Source of the DNA: Isoetes taiwanensis
Taxonomy: Eukaryota; Streptophyta; Lycopodiopsida; Isoetales; Isoetaceae
Assembly (NCBI GenBank): GCA_021234155.1
Contig: JAJEKV010000013.1
Span: 20,365,638-20,429,637, forward strand
Length of the DNA stretch: 64,000 nucleotides
Direction of reading: 5' to 3'
How positions within the stretch are numbered: the stretch's first letter is position 1; each line of letters opens with the position of its first letter. Below the pieces are notes generated by a model, which did no database searches, was not told the DNA's origin, and saw nothing but the letters and a program-made list of their open reading frames with translations. Below are positions 44,450 to 57,929 of this stretch, piece after piece. The position numbers were made by a program, and so were the translations under genes.

Positions 44450-45800
44450 CCTCTGTGGTGTTACGTGACGCATGGAGGTCGCCACGGCTGATGAAATGGA
44501 AGAATTTGGTAACTCCTACTCGGTGATGAAAGACAAGGACATAGGGAAAGTTGCCGCCAGCCTAACCTTATTGGACCGGGCATGATCTGGTGGAGGATAT
44601 GCTAAGCTCCAACAAGTCGTGAAGAGGAACAATTGCAAAGTTTAAGACCTTCGCTTTCCAAGTAAGCAATCTATGCGCTGGTCTCATCACTTGCAGACAA
44701 GGTGATCCAAAGCAGCTTTACAGTTGAATCGGTAGCTTATCGCTGGCTGGCATACCGGCACTACATGAGGCTTAGGCTCCATGTTCCGGAGTTTCGTGAA
44801 AAGGCAAGCGCTGGATACCTACATTATGGGTTGAACAAAGAATATCAAGAGGTTTGTTAGGAGCAATCAACCCAAGGTCGCATTTTGCAGGCCGAAGATA
44901 AAGCTATAAGTTTGAGGAGGCACCAGCAACCCGTGCCAGGAGAAGCAAATAACCCTTCGTGGGTGCGGGTGAGTTCAGTAGCAGTATCGTAAGTACATCG
45001 GTGGCAATCGAAGTACCGTGAGGCCGAAGAAGGTAAGAGTCGTAACAAAGCTTTTGGGACCGTAGTCACGTAATCGCATCGGGAAGTGCTCTTAAGCCGC
45101 CTCCCCAGATAGTCCCACAAAAAGAGACAAGAATGTATCGGTGAAAAGGTTATGTTTCGTGTTTCCGTACTCGTGGCACCGAACACATGATTGCCCATTC
45201 ACATGCGTGCAAACTTTGGCGTATCCTAGGATTGGGACTTCAACGTAGTTTTTCTGACGAGGACGACGACCGCCAGGAGGCCCAGACTTCATAGATGGTG
45301 AGTGCCACATATGTGCAACATCGAGACAAAAGTGATATTGGAGAATCACTAATCGTCATCGCTGGTCGATGGGATCATAGATAAGTAATCCATACTTAGT
45401 CCTCATAGATACGTAGCTCTCACAATTTTGCATCTCCTAGGTCAGTCAGCCTAATGAAGAACAAGGTATTGGAAGTCTGCCAAGGTCAGTATTAAGGAGT
45501 AAACCAAGGCCATTCTACACAATACAAGGAGAATCATCTTTGGACATAGACCTTAGTGGGGCCAAGTGGCCGCATGGGCGGAAGTCGGATATCTAAGATA
45601 AATGACCCATAGTGGGATGGAATTTTGAAGCTTCTACCAAAGCTACACTGATTAAGTAATCGTAACGGGTTACCGGGCGACTATCCTCGCACGGCGCTGA
45701 AATTGATAGTGAAAGGTAAGAAGCTAGATTCTCCCATGCAAGTTGTATCTCTTTGAAGCGTTTCAAGGAAGAGCATAGAAAGGAATAAGGTGGACTACAT
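44450..45800 (+). pseudogene. gag: Outer element gag and protease, degraded
   Basis: Frame pieces such as MEEFGNSYSVMKDKDIGKVA lead to a zinc knuckle at 45153-45194: C-F-V-F-P-Y-S-W-H-R-T-H-D-C. This has exactly the CCHC spacing, but with the second Cys changed to Phe. After it should come the aspartic protease; only scattered similarity is visible (for example LVLIDT near 45395-45412). Gag packages the element RNA and the protease processes the polyprotein. Multiple stops. Confidence 0.6.
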
Positions 45801-45819
45801 CTGGAGGATGGAATCAGCT

Positions 45820-47036
45820 TGAGCTGCAAGCAGGATGGAAGGGACCCAAAGGGAAATCAATTGCCCAGCATAAAGGCTTATCCTCGAAGTTCAAGGATGT
45901 ATTTCCTGGATGAAATCCTACACGCCAATTTCTATAGGGTGTGGAATGTGAGATCAATGCCATTCCGCATTAAGCCTACCAAGAAGGGCCATATAGAATG
46001 AGCACTCCGGGTAATTGATTGAGCCTGCCAGCAAACAAGTTCCCTTCTGTTAACCTATACTCTTTGTGAAGAAGAAAGATGGGAGCTAAGAATGTGTATA
46101 GGACTACTCTCAATAAGCGTGACGATAAAGAACAAATATGCATTGCTGGGCAAGCAGATGACCCAATGGACCGGGCCATAAGGGAGCAAAGGTGGCTTCT
46201 AAAATTGATTTGAGGTCGATACCATCGATAAGAATAAAGAAGAGGATATCCATACACCGCCAGAACGCTGTATGGTCATTTCTCTTGAGTTTACGTAATG
46301 CCCCTTTGACCACATCGAATCCATTCCAAAGAACGCTTATGCTCTCATGAATCCATTACCTCGTGAGACTTCTTGATGAGTTTGTTATCGCCTTCACTCC
46401 ACATCTCTAATTCCATGTTAAATCTCAGGAGCTACTCGTCGCAAGCATCTCGTGAAAGTGTTGGAGAAGCTGAGACGCCATCTGGCCAGGCGCTGGAAGC
46501 CTTGCGCCATGGTAAACGTGTCGAAAGGGAATATTTTAAAGCATAAGCAAACATCCCAGGAATCTACCGCATCCATCTAAGACAGGCACAGTTGACACAG
46601 CCCAAGGAATGTATGCAAGCAAAGCAGTTTCTGCCATGGATATTACGTAAAAGTTCGTGGAAGGACTTTGCCAAGTGGGCTGCCCCTCTCACGGACCCTC
46701 ACCAAGGCCAAGAAGATTAAGGATTGGACTAGTCATTCGTTAGAGAAAGTCCAAGCCGAGAAGCTTAAGTGAGGCTCAACAAATGTTAATCTCGCCGCTT
46801 GTTCCTGGATCCGAAAGTAAAGATAAGTTGGTAGCAAATGATGGGTGATAGCAACAGGAGCATTTTGATGTAAGAAGGGGAAGGGTAGCGTTTCAATACC
46901 AAGAAGATGAATCCACGCCGAAAGTAACGCTACTCCAACCCATGATCGGGAGTCGCTAGCCATTGTCGTGGCATTAAGGGATAAGGGATATTATTTGCCG
47001 GGAGGAAAAGTTTCAGCTTGGATACCGGACACCAGA
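45820..47036 (+). pseudogene. pol: Outer element reverse transcriptase and start of RNase H, interrupted
   Basis: In shifting frames: a connection segment (RSMPFRIKPTKKGHIE), VKKKDG near 46065, KNKYALLGKQ near 46128, SKIDLRS near 46199, TLYGHFS and VMPL near 46269-46310, then LLDEFVIAFTPHL near 46370. FAKWAAPLTDPH and KKIKDW follow near 46669-46730, and THDRESLAIVVALRDKGYYL then PGGKV at 46936-47010. These are Ty3/gypsy RT blocks followed by the RNase H YPTHDRELLAIV motif. The frame is cut at 47036 by the inner LTR element and resumes at 57935, so the insertion lies inside RNase H. Confidence 0.82.
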
Positions 47037-47603
47037 TGTTAACCTGCGTCTCCCCGGTATGTGACTATTCATGCATAACCGCCGCACTGTGTCAAGCTCA
47101 AAGATCCTCGGGCCAACCACGCTGCAGGTCGCATCCAAGCCTCCACGTAAGACTGCTGTGCCACGCTAGCCAAAGCCTGCCCTCGCTGAAGAGGCGCCGT
47201 ATTGCGATCTACCACCGCCAGCCGGCTGGCCAAGTGATTCTAGGCACTTCAAGAGGCACCGGCCAACACCTCGCAATCGCCCTCCTTCCGTGATGCCCAG
47301 ACCGATCGTACCGGGAGAAACTATATTGGGTCTACACATTGTAATTCATATATATATGAGTAGAGTTAGCTCATAAGTTTTTTAGATGAGTTTTGTCTTG
47401 TCTCCCTTCGCTTTCTCTATTATGAGCTCATGTATTTTCATCATTGATATCAAGGAAGCTTATCTTTTCTTTTCATTTGTTCTTTCTTCTTTTTTCTTCT
47501 TTTCAAGAACTTCATGCGGACATAGTCCCCGGACTCTCCCCGGTAGATCCACGCGGGTCCTCACAGAGGGTCTTCCAGAGTTCCCCGAACCTGCACTTAA
47601 ACA
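47037..47603 (+). repeat. 5' LTR of the inner element
   Basis: Starts TGTTAACC, ends CTTAAACA. Contains a TATA region near 47350 (CATATATATATGAG). The sequence just after it (CCGCTGCCAGCCGGG) may be a decayed TGGCGCCGTTGCCGGG primer site. Confidence 0.88.
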
Positions 47604-50600
47604 CCGCTGCCAGCCGGGCCGGGTTCCCGACGCCCACTTTCTTCGTCAGCTATGTTCCGTCCGCTATACCAAGAACTCCTTTCTCGGGACGGGTGATTCA
47701 AGTGAGCGCTTATCATTGCCGAACCGTTTCGCGGAGCATGTATGGATTCAAGTTATGACATAGAGGGAGGCTATCTTCTGCCTAGGGGCTCACCAAGGCC
47801 ACCCACCCTCAGGTCTGGGCCAACCCCGCCTCACCAAGCGCAACATTGTCACAAACCCCGGGCCCCTCATCATTATCAGAGCCTTATCTGCTCAACCTGC
47901 CTCAACCGTGACTTCATACCCTCAACATGCTCATAGGACCATCATTCTCCTTCAGCCATACTTCCTTCTTCGCGAACCATCATCTCCCTGTGGGCACCTG
48001 GCTATCCACATGTCTCCCTTTATACCACTCTAATATCCTTTCCCACGCTTCACTCCGCCTTCCTCGCTTAACCCACAGATCTCAAACCAATGTTCGGCCA
48101 TTTCGCCAACCGCCACCCCTTCATCGTGGTCCGCCGTGCACAATGCCAAATCCACCTCAACTCACACATCTCACTATCCCGCCTCGGGTCTAACCCAAAG
48201 ACTTTCCCATCTACCTTCGCATCGAACCGACTTTATCCCACCTTTGGCAAACACCTAAAGGCAAACCATAGGATGCTCGTGCCCACATGGAAGAATTTGA
48301 GGCTCTAGCTGTCCTAAATGGCACGCGAACTCAACTCCAGCCTCTCATCTTTTTCCACCACACCGGCTTCTCTCATCAATGGCTCATGTCCAACAAAGCT
48401 ATTTGAAACAAGCCGGTCCAACGCGATCGCTTCGCTCCTCATTACTTGACCACGGATGATGATCAACTTCTATCTAAAGTAAACTCAATGAACCGCAACA
48501 AGACTCACCTGAGTTCCGCCTCGATTTTGCTGGATCGACTTCACATTCTCGCCGTTTAAGCTCAAGGAGCCTCTACATTGCAGCCGATTTTAACTGCTTT
48601 CCAAGGACTCTCCTCGCTATTCGACTTCATGATCACATTCATACCCAAAAACTTTTGAGCAAGCACGAATTTGTCAATCACTCACAGCTTCCTCCGAAGG
48701 CGGCTCTTCAAGAGCTCCTGCTCATTCCACCCGGCCATGGGATTCCACAAACTACTGCTTCAAATTTCAACACGCTTACCCCAAGCAGCCAAATTGTGCT
48801 ATATTTTGTAAATATCATACATTTGGCCAATGAGTGCAACTCCACCACACAATTTCATCGCAGTAACATGTGCATCATGTTACCTTAAGAGTGCACTCAA
48901 GACTATCCCACACCGTCTTTAAGAACAAACAGTCATCCAAGACAAACCACACCTCGGGCCCCAACGTGCGACTATCAAGAACACCTCTTCGTGTGTTCTT
49001 AATTTAACTCTATCAAAGAATGTGACCAACTACTCTGGGATCCAACTAACGGCCCTCCTTGATCCTTCTAAAGCTCAAGGCTATCACCGCCAAGAATGGG
49101 TCATAACACCACCTACAAAGCCCCTCAACTTCCACACAAGTCTCCGGGGTTCAGCTCTTCTTCCCTCGCACACCAGACTATTATCGGTCTGGCCATCGCT
49201 ACTACAACTCGGCTTATAATGGCAACAAGGCTCCGCTGACTGCAGCTTCTCAAGAAGCTCCCCAAGAGCGCTAATCACGCTTATCAACCAGCTCCTTCCA
49301 AAGAATCAACCTCACCGATCATCAAGCCCGTTTTTCGTGCACTTTAACTCTCCCGGTGATACCGGTTGTAAATTGTCTGGTCTGTCACGCCGCACTAAGC
49401 GCATCACGCCCCGACTATTATTCGTATAATTTACGCGAACCGCCTTTTGCAAGTGACACCCTTCCTCATGAGGGATCTAAAAAGGTTCAATTTTGCACTC
49501 CGGGACTTAGAAAAAGCTCAATACAAATGTCATGCCCAAAGTTCGCTTCAGCATTTTGAATCTCATGTAAGTACCAAGGCCGCACATTGGTAAATCGTTC
49601 ATGCCACCACTGAAGCTCAACAAAGCATAACGATCCACCCTCACATCTCAACCTCCACGCCTCTAATATATCCTATTGCAGCCGAGGTTGACTTACTTCA
49701 GTTAGGTTGCCGCTTCCCCCCGCCACGCACTCAAGCACTGAATCCGCCAGGGTCCCTTTTCTCATGTACCTCGAACTCCCCAAGAGGAGCTTGCCAAGAT
49801 CAAAATTCCTTTAAGCTTGGCCACCATTTTTAAAACTCTCGTCTCCTCGCTCATGAATGCCACTAATTCTTAACCTGCTTTTTAGTTGGGCTGCCACTTA
49901 CACCTTACCTGGCCCATGCAAATCCATGGGGAAACCGAAGCCAAACCATGTTCAAATTGATGAGGTAGTGCGCCAATCTCATCACCACAAACCCAAACAA
50001 ATGCAAGGCATCACACAACTCTTCAGGCCCCATATGACATCAAATCAAGCAATGGCCATATCACGACCCTGCCACACCTATTCTACACATCAACATTGGT
50101 GACTCCGCCTCCCATGGAATTTGAGTTTGGTGCTGGTGAAGATCCGTGTGACTCATGAAATGTCAGTGGAAGACCCTCGCCAAGAGTATCCACATCGGGC
50201 CACTCTGACCTAGTCATCAGCTGCATGGTCATCTCAATGCCACAATGACTTGTAAACAGTTTGACCATTTCCGCTGGATACCGCGGAACCCTTTACACCG
50301 ACTCAAGACGCCGTATTTATCGTTCACTGCTGCTGCACCGCCTCCCCGCCATCCCACCGGTATGCCGAACTTTTTGGGAGAAATGACTTGATCGTGACCA
50401 GCCGTACGCCTTCGCTTGACCCTACCCGCCTCCTTGTAATCGAATCCAACGCGATCACTTTTCTCCGAGCACGGACACCAGCGACTTCGCCGATGTACAC
50501 GCCAGCCATGGGGCAACCACGCGGATGACACCAGCAACTTCTTTTACCACGCAGTGTTAATGCGATCCTTATGCTCCAACCTCCCACACATTGTCCAGAT

Positions 50601-50949
50601 ATCAAGTCATACCTATATTCGCACTTCAAGTCGAAAATCGTGGATGTTGGCAACAATCAACCTCGGGTTCAGAGTTGTCGCGAACCTTCCGGCCTCTTAT
50701 CGTAATGGCAAATACCAAAAAATTCAAAACACATTTTCACTGGAGTTACAAAGATCTCATGGAATCAACAAAAGCTGGGGAACTCACACCATTCCTACCA
50801 AATCAGATGCACGACCAAAGCAGCAACGACAGCATGTGCTCAACCCTATTCATTACCGTGGATCGGCCAAGGCTAAATTGACAAACTCCTCACGCAGTTT
50901 GATCTATGAGGTCAAACATTCCTCAATGGTGAGCCCCATCGCCACGTCT
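47604..50949 (+). pseudogene. Inner element gag region, heavily degraded
   Basis: The plus strand has short Pro/His/Leu-rich frames, such as FPSTFASNRLYPTFGKHLKA near 48190-48260, with no confident capsid or zinc-knuckle match. Its position between the 5' LTR and RT is where gag and protease belong. Confidence 0.45.
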
Positions 50950-52290
50950 TAGCACAATGGTAAGATCCGGGCTGGCCTGTAGACCATCTGGAACTCAATC
51001 GCCACGGAAGGTGATCATTTTCCACTTCCCTTCACGTAATTGCCTCGAAGAAGTAATGGACATGAGATGTACTCCTATGGATGGTTTCTCCGCTACACCG
51101 ACTTCATCAAAGAATCAACTCAAGACCACTTCTCACCACCTCGGGTGGGCACTTTTTGCCTACAAGGTGGTTCCTGGATTATCCAACTCTCCTTCAACAT
51201 TTCAACCCATCATGCCTCGCTTTTCTTTCATGATTTCATGAAGGAAAATCCCTTCTTGCAAATTTTTCAAGATGACTTCTCTCAGCCTACGCCTCCATGT
51301 ATTTCCACCATTTGGCAATTGGAACTCCTCGCCTTCAAACGTGATGAGTCCCAGTGATTAGTCTCTTTAACTCCGAAATGCACCTTTACCGGGATTTCCG
51401 GGGTATTCTTTTCGCAGACGGACATGTGCATGCAAGAAAGGGGGGTTTTTTACCATTCAAGATTTGTATACTTACCATTAGGGTTTTTGCCATTATCCCA
51501 AGGCGAGTATACTTTTGTGGGTTAAATTAGCTCTTCCACAGATCAAGATACTAGTGGGATGTTTTTGGGCACACTCGGATCCTAGACATGTCCATACCCT
51601 TTATTACTTAAGTGCATCCCCTGCTTTTAAGGCCACTTCGTGTTCTCATAGGGCTATGTTATCAAAGAAGCAGAATCACCATCGATCCCTAAAATCGTAT
51701 TGTGTTAAAAGCTCAAGCACTGTACTAATATCAAGAGACACGCGCTTTTTTCCTGGGGAAAGGTCACTTCCAATTTTCAGTACCGGATTCTGCCCGCCCA
51801 TCCGTCCGTCCCGCCCGCTCCGGTCCCGTCTGTCCGCAAGTGAGCCGCTCAATACTGGCGGTTTACTGTGCACCGGCCCTGTTCTCCTCAATGGGACAAG
51901 CCCTTTCATCGCTCATGTCGATGTCTCTGCTTGCTATTGGAGTCGTTTCTTTCTCAAGAATATGATGCGCGACACCGATAAACGTCCACCTGCCACGCCA
52001 CCGAAAACTCACACTCGGCCGAAAGCAATTATTCTCACATATCTGAGCGCGGAAGCTTGGGTCTCATTTTCTCAGGTTCAACGCTCCGCCATTACCTTTT
52101 AAGGGCCAAATTGCTCGTGGACCAATTGGGCATCTCTATTTGATCAACAAATCCATTTCACGGGTCGTGATTGTTCGTCCTTCTTTCTCCAAGAATTTGC
52201 TCCTTTTGAAATCGCTCAAGGTCAGGGTAAATCTCATGTTGAAACGGATATCTTTCACGCATCCACACGGATGATCCCCAAGCAATGTGA
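50950..52290 (+). pseudogene. pol: Inner element reverse transcriptase and RNase H, degraded
   Basis: Near 51148-51290 two frames together show the RT core: VVPGLSNSPSTFQPIM, and in the next frame FFHDFMKENPFLQIFQDDFS, containing the catalytic DD. About 51880-52100 carries SPFIAHVDVSACYW (RNase H beginning, first Asp) and VSFSQVQRSAITF (the VIFSVQKFRHYLL-like end). About 52140-52270 carries LINKS, EFAPFEIAQGQGKSHVETD, the end of RNase H before integrase. RT copies the element RNA into DNA. Many frameshifts; not functional as read. Confidence 0.72.
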
Positions 52291-52479
52291 GTCTCTCGCA
52301 TTTCCCCGATGCTCAACTTTTTAGTCACCGCAACACCACATTGGTTCCATGATTTTCGCCAGCATCTCACGAGCTCTTCCACCGTAAGATGAGACGCCTC
52401 ACGCCAGTTTGCACAACTCGTCGCCATCAATTTCTTCCGCCAGAGGTCCGGTGTGTGACTACAATTCATGGTTGCTCTG

Positions 52480-53610
52480 ACATCTTTACAAAAGGTAAGG
52501 ACACCATCCTTCGGGACGCCGGTTCTCCCTCATGAAGTCCCGCATATTGTTCGGAGAAGCTCATCAAGGGCCTTGGTGGTCATTTCTCATGGTGACACCA
52601 CTTCCGCACGCAGTAAATTTTTCTTGTGGTATTATTGGCCCACGCTTCTTCAAAGATGCTCACGCCCACGCCAAGACGCGGTGACGCTTGTCACTGGTGG
52701 GACGCCCACGCTCCGTGACTTCTTTCCTTGATTGGCCGCCACGCCACTTCTTCAGCAAGAATGGGGAATGGACTTTGTGGGACCCATATAGGTCTTCCCA
52801 TACGCAAGACACTCTCGCCCGATACATCCCGGTTTCACCGACCACGCCACTCAAATGGCTAGCAGTAATTTCCGTACAACATCACGCCACATTCGTAGTC
52901 CTCTATCAACAAATCATCACGCGACTACCGCCCCACCTGAGTCGGGTCGCTGATCGTGGTGTTCATTTCATCAATCATACTATCAAAGAGCCGACTCGGA
53001 TTATTCGACATCATCACAAGAGCACACCTTACTATCCTCAAGGCAATGGGTTGGTCAGCACCAACAAAACTCGTCACCATTTTCAAGAAATGACGCTCAC
53101 GTGATTATGTGACAAAACTTACAGTTTCTTTTGGGGCTTCATAATGAGTTTCTAAGATTGCTGTTTCTGGCCAAGCACTCTTTTAAATTGGTTTATGGTC
53201 AGGAAGCTCTCATGCCCTTGAATTGGGCCTTTTCCAACACTGGCTTAACCGGCTATCAAGCCATAATCCACCACCGCTCTCAAAGAACGTCTATCAATTA
53301 GAACAGTTGGATGAACTGCAGGGAGTATTCGTGGTTCTTCATGGACAACATTGCAAAAATCTTTACATGACAAACGCTTGAAGCACAAAACATTCAAACA
53401 AGGAGATTTGGTTCTTTCTTTATAATTCCGTGTACAAAAATTTCCTGCAAACTCGCTCTGCTGGTTGCCCTTATCAACCGTTTCAAGTGTAATCCAAGTG
53501 TTTTCCACAATTAGATGGCACTCCATTACCTACATTAGTTAATGGTTTTCGCCTCAAAGCATTTCTTGTACCACGTAACGCGAACATCCCAACACGACAA
53601 ATTTTAATCA
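52480..53610 (+). pseudogene. pol: Inner element integrase, degraded
   Basis: A zinc-binding remnant near 52620-52680 (FLWYYWPTLLQR) is followed by the catalytic core at 52688-53104: KWLAVISVQHHATFVVLYQQ, ADRGVHFINHTIKEPTR (second Asp) and STPYYPQGNGLVSTNKT. The third catalytic residue, Glu, expected in GLVESTNK, is missing, as if three bases were lost. About 53205-53220 gives VYGQEALMPLNW, and near 53490-53570 LDGTPLPTLVNGFRLKAFL, the C-terminal end of this integrase type. Integrase inserts the DNA copy into the genome. Stops and frame changes flank the core. Confidence 0.82.
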
Positions 53611-56600
53611 AACACCACGTAAAGTGACTAGAAAGGCGATTGGCGGGTTATAGTGGAGAATTTTACAAAATGTGGCTGTTCGAAGCTTCCGCTTATGGCA
53701 CCCGCCTCTATATAAAACCCGCTCGCAGAGCTCCACTACTAAGTCCCAGAAAACCCTCTACCCTGCTCCCGGAGCAGCGATGGAGGCTTGGTAGAGGTTC
53801 TCGCTTCCCGGATCCCAAATGGCGCAACCACTCCATCCCGGCCCTGCCTGGATAAACCAGCCATCCCCATTTCACCACCGCCCATGCGATGCCACTCTGG
53901 CTGTGGCGCAGCCGAGATCCGCATTACTATCTTACAGTGATCCATTGACGATGGTAATCTTCGCTCAAACCAAGCATAGCCTATACCGAAGGCCATCGGA
54001 TGTTTCGCTTTCTGCTCGTCTTTATATAGCTAATTGAGGACCTCCTTGTCGACGCGTGGACCAATTCAATAAATCGCCAACGTATTGCAATGTAAGGTCG
54101 CTTTCTTAAAAGGAGAATCTATTCTCCACAAGACATCTTAGCAATGGTACCTTCCTCGACCACACTCTTTAATGATATCCCCAGCCATTGAATGCCATTC
54201 CTCTTCCACCAATAACATTAATGGGTGTCCTTCACATCCGTCACATCCGACCTTCTTATCGCCTTTATTCACCGTCTTTAAGCGGACTGGCTTTCACTTT
54301 GTTTCCTTAATCCTCGTGATCTTTGACTCAGACAATCGAAACCTTGCTTATTAATTTATACCTTTACCTCCACTCAGCGCTTCCGGAAATAAACCTGTTT
54401 CTTCATACGATTCATTAGAGCTCGATTTTTTGCTTCACGACTTCGTTTCAGAACTATTCTTTACCGCTTTGATGAGACTTAAGCGTATTGCGATCCGCCT
54501 TTATCTCGACTTTTCTTGACGCTTCACTTTTCTTTTCCGCTAAGTTCTGAGTTATTCTAATAAGATAATATGAATCATTCACCGTACCACGAATTTTCAA
54601 ATGGAACTTCCTATCTTTTAAATCCCCGCCCCGCCAGCAGCGCTCATCGCCAATATTGTTAATCACCGCTAAGGGTGGGCCACCACCGCGGGTTTCATGG
54701 CACCACTATTTCATTAATTCAACACTTGATTGAGGTATTTCATATTCCCTGTACACCTTTGTGTGTATCATGGTCTGGCGCCAGTGGATATTGATGTCAC
54801 GTAGCTTGGTGCACCGCTATCACGCCCAATGCCTCACCAATATCGGCTGTAAGCCCAAGGAGACCTTTGAAAATTTTTTGTGGCGCAATTCCTTAAGTAT
54901 TCTACTGGCAACACCCATATCAGTGCCTTTTCTATAACTCGTCCTTATCAAGTACATACCTGTCACGCAAGGGTTGGCCCCCAAATGATGTTCTATCGCC
55001 TTTCTCCAAGAAATGGACCGCCGGCAAAATTACCACCTCCATTTCTCACCAGGAGGGCACCTCCTCATCCGTCATTACTTCCCTCCCACACCACCAAATT
55101 TCTCATATTCTCCACCGGCCCTTCCAGCCACTAATCACTGTTGGCATTATCACGCCCATCTTCTCACGTCATGACCATTACCATACCATGTCACCGTTTC
55201 TTCCTCCTCAGCTAATCCATCCACTTCACACCATTTTCTACAAACCTCCACACCACAACAGCTCATTCCCACCACCACAACACCCTTGCCACAGTTGTAT
55301 CAAGATTGCGATGCCTGTCACCGCACTTAAGCTACAGGAATCCTGTGACGCTTTATGAGCTTGGTTCAACTGCACTAGAGGCTCCTCTCGGGAGCGCAGA
55401 CACTAGCGACCTTTCAAGTCACATCGCCTAAGTTGCAACTTCTTTGAGGCTAAACTTTCGCGACAAAGCATGTGCCTCTCAAAGCTCATGGATCTCAAGA
55501 GGCACACAAGCTCAAGTCAGCCAACTCGCAGATCAGCAGCTCACCAACCGGGAATTCAAAAATTCCCCTGGAGCTAATAACAAGTCCAAAGTCTCTCCGG
55601 AAAATTCAAGGATGAAGTATTGCTAAACTCAATCGCCTCTGTGACTTAACTGCAGAAAAACTTCCGCACTCGTTCGTAAAATCTTCACCGAGATGCTCGT
55701 TGCCTCCCTTTGACGGCTCAAATTTTCTCTACTGCACTCGTGATCAATCTCTCACAAGATCACTACGTAGGTGTGCGTAAACGTAGTAAATACCGATGAC
55801 GCCGGAGATTGCCGGGGTATTTCGCCTCAATACACTGTGGAAATCTTCCTCCTGTGTCAATCCTTCTAAGCTGGTCTCGCGGACTACCACGCCTCCTACT
55901 CTGAAAAGGACAATAGGATCCGTGGATCTCAACAACAACCGCAGCTAGGCCAGTCACCGGGATGAGTGCCCTCGCACCAAACTTGACTCGCATCTCAACA
56001 CTCCTTCACGTAATGCCGCTGGACTTCCACTCCTCCTCAAGTATCATGATTATGTGGTTGCTCGACACCTCTTCCTTTCAAAATGGCACGCACTGATGGC
56101 CCTCAGGATATCCCACCCAGTGCTGGATTTTTCTGGACGGCTTAACTTCCATTGAAGACAAAGGGTTGTGTTGTGCCCTGTTGTCTTTGGATCTCATACA
56201 ATCGCGGGCTTTATCCCGAATTTCTCACTTTCCTCAAGTAGTGGTTCCCATGGCTTATATTTTCATGATTTCTTATCCGGGTGATACATCGTGAAAATTC
56301 TGCTGGCAATGGCCACCAAATGCTCCAGTGGTGGACCCTAATCGGGCGCGAATGGGTGCTTCAGATAACAATCCATATCTTACATCCCCGCTCTCGCACT
56401 CAAACTTTCATCATCGAGTACACCGAAGCTAATCATTTATCTCTTCCTCGCGTTTGGGGTTACCAGAACAAATAAGGAAGTATCTAGGACATCCCGGTGG
56501 ACTTCCCCATGTAATAAGTCTATATGCAAAGACCTCATCAAGTCACATGTGCTCATTGGGACAAATGAAGACGGTCCCTACTGTGATGGGATAGCCCTCC

Positions 56601-57363
56601 TGCCAACTCTCACTGCTTTTGGGATCACGGTGCTCTAATTTGATCCGTGATCTTGTCACCAATTCGTGGAGATCAAGCCAAGAACCCACCACCCGCATGG
56701 TTCCCTTTCTCCCTATGCTTCCCTCGGGTGCATCACCTCCACGCCCCAGCCCGACTCTGATTACTTCACCAAGGTCATGATGGTCATGTGCTGGAGCACA
56801 CTGGGGACTCGGGATTCTGGGATCCACGCTTTGTTCGGCCGATCACATTGGGAAGAAGGTGCTACTCGACAACACCACAAATTGGATCTACATTGCTAAT
56901 GAGCTGGTTGGCAACCAGCTTCATTGCTTTGATGCTTTATGGTCTCAACACCTTCTTCCACCCTTCACCCCGCCATCCTTCACCATCTTTCATAGGATTT
57001 TGCGCTTTGCCCTCAAAATGCATTTTGCTCAGGCTCCTTAAATCGGCAATGGCCCCATTTTTCTTTAATCGCGAACTAAATGCCAGCCGTTGCTTTTGGC
57101 CTTCTAATCTGCCTCCTCATGGAGTGTCGCACATTTCTTCGTGACGCCCACGCTGTAATTTGAAGACATGGTACGCTCTCGTTTTCTTTATTGATGCTGA
57201 TCCTGCCCTCATTAAGACACACCTCAAGTTTCAATCACGCCAAGATCTCACCAGCCAGTACCATAATAATTCGTCCTCACTCCTGTGGAGGATCACTTTC
57301 GGGACTGAGGGCTTCCCCGTCCAAACGCCTCCTCCCTTTCTTTTCACCTCCGAGTGTCGCTGG
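53611..57363. other. Region between integrase and 3' LTR of the inner element
   Basis: About 3.7 kb of C-rich DNA. A TATA box CCTCTATATAAAACCC lies at 53705-53720, with a possible downstream ATG at 53779 (GCGATGGAGGCTTGG), perhaps the promoter of a separate transcript. Open frames after it (for example 56859-57041, NTTNWIYIANELVGNQLHCF) are unidentified. Extra 3' sequence of this size is common in Athila/Tat elements, so an extra ORF or additional RNase H could once have been here. Confidence 0.5.
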
Positions 57364-57929
57364 TGGAGGTTAGTCCCGTGCCTCCCCGTAGCCGTAGGAC
57401 TATGCCCATGCATACCGCCGCACTGTGTCAAGCTCAAAGATCCTCGGGCCACACGGGGTCACATCCAAGCCTCCACAGAAGACTAAGTGCCACGCAGCCA
57501 AAGCTCTGGCTCTCGCCAAGAGGCGCCGCCGTGGCCAAGTGACGGCTCACACCGCCTCAAGGCCACATACAAGGATCTCTAGGCACTCTGCAGGCACCGC
57601 CAACATCTTTGAATCGCCTCTTCCTGTGAGCTCCAGACCGAGATCACCGAGTGTTCCATAATGGGCCCAAGGCCATTGTACTATATATATGAGTAGAGTT
57701 AGCTCATAAGTTTTAGATGAGTTTTGAGTCTTGTCTCCTTCGCTTCTATTATGAGCCCATGTATTTCATCATTCCATCTTCTTTTCTTTCATTTGCTCCC
57801 TGTTTCTTCTTTTTCTTTTCTCTTTTCAAAGAAACTGACATAGTCCCCCCTCGACCTCCCCTGCTAGGATCCACCTGTCCCCTGCCAGAGGGTCTGCTCT
57901 CCAGAGTTCCCCAACCCAGACCCCAAACA
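57364..57929 (+). repeat. 3' LTR of the inner element
   Basis: Matches 47037-47603 with many small indels and ends CCCCAAACA immediately before the CCAGA duplicate. The left edge is approximate (TGGAGGTTAG versus TGTTAACC in the 5' LTR). Confidence 0.85.

Larger units (their letters stand above)
47037..57929 (+). mobile_element. Inner 10.9-kb Athila/Tat-like Ty3/gypsy element
   Basis: LTRs 47037-47603 and about 57364-57929 (567 and 566 bp) in direct orientation, flanked by a perfect CCAGA duplication (47032-47036 and 57930-57934). Both LTRs carry TATATATATGAGTAGAGTTA and a T/C-rich tract. The interior has RT, RNase H and integrase in plus orientation. Pol sequence style (STPYYPQGNGL, LDGTPLPTLVNGFRLKAF) suggests the non-chromovirus branch. 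It is inserted into the RNase H of the outer element, so it is the younger of the two. Confidence 0.9.
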
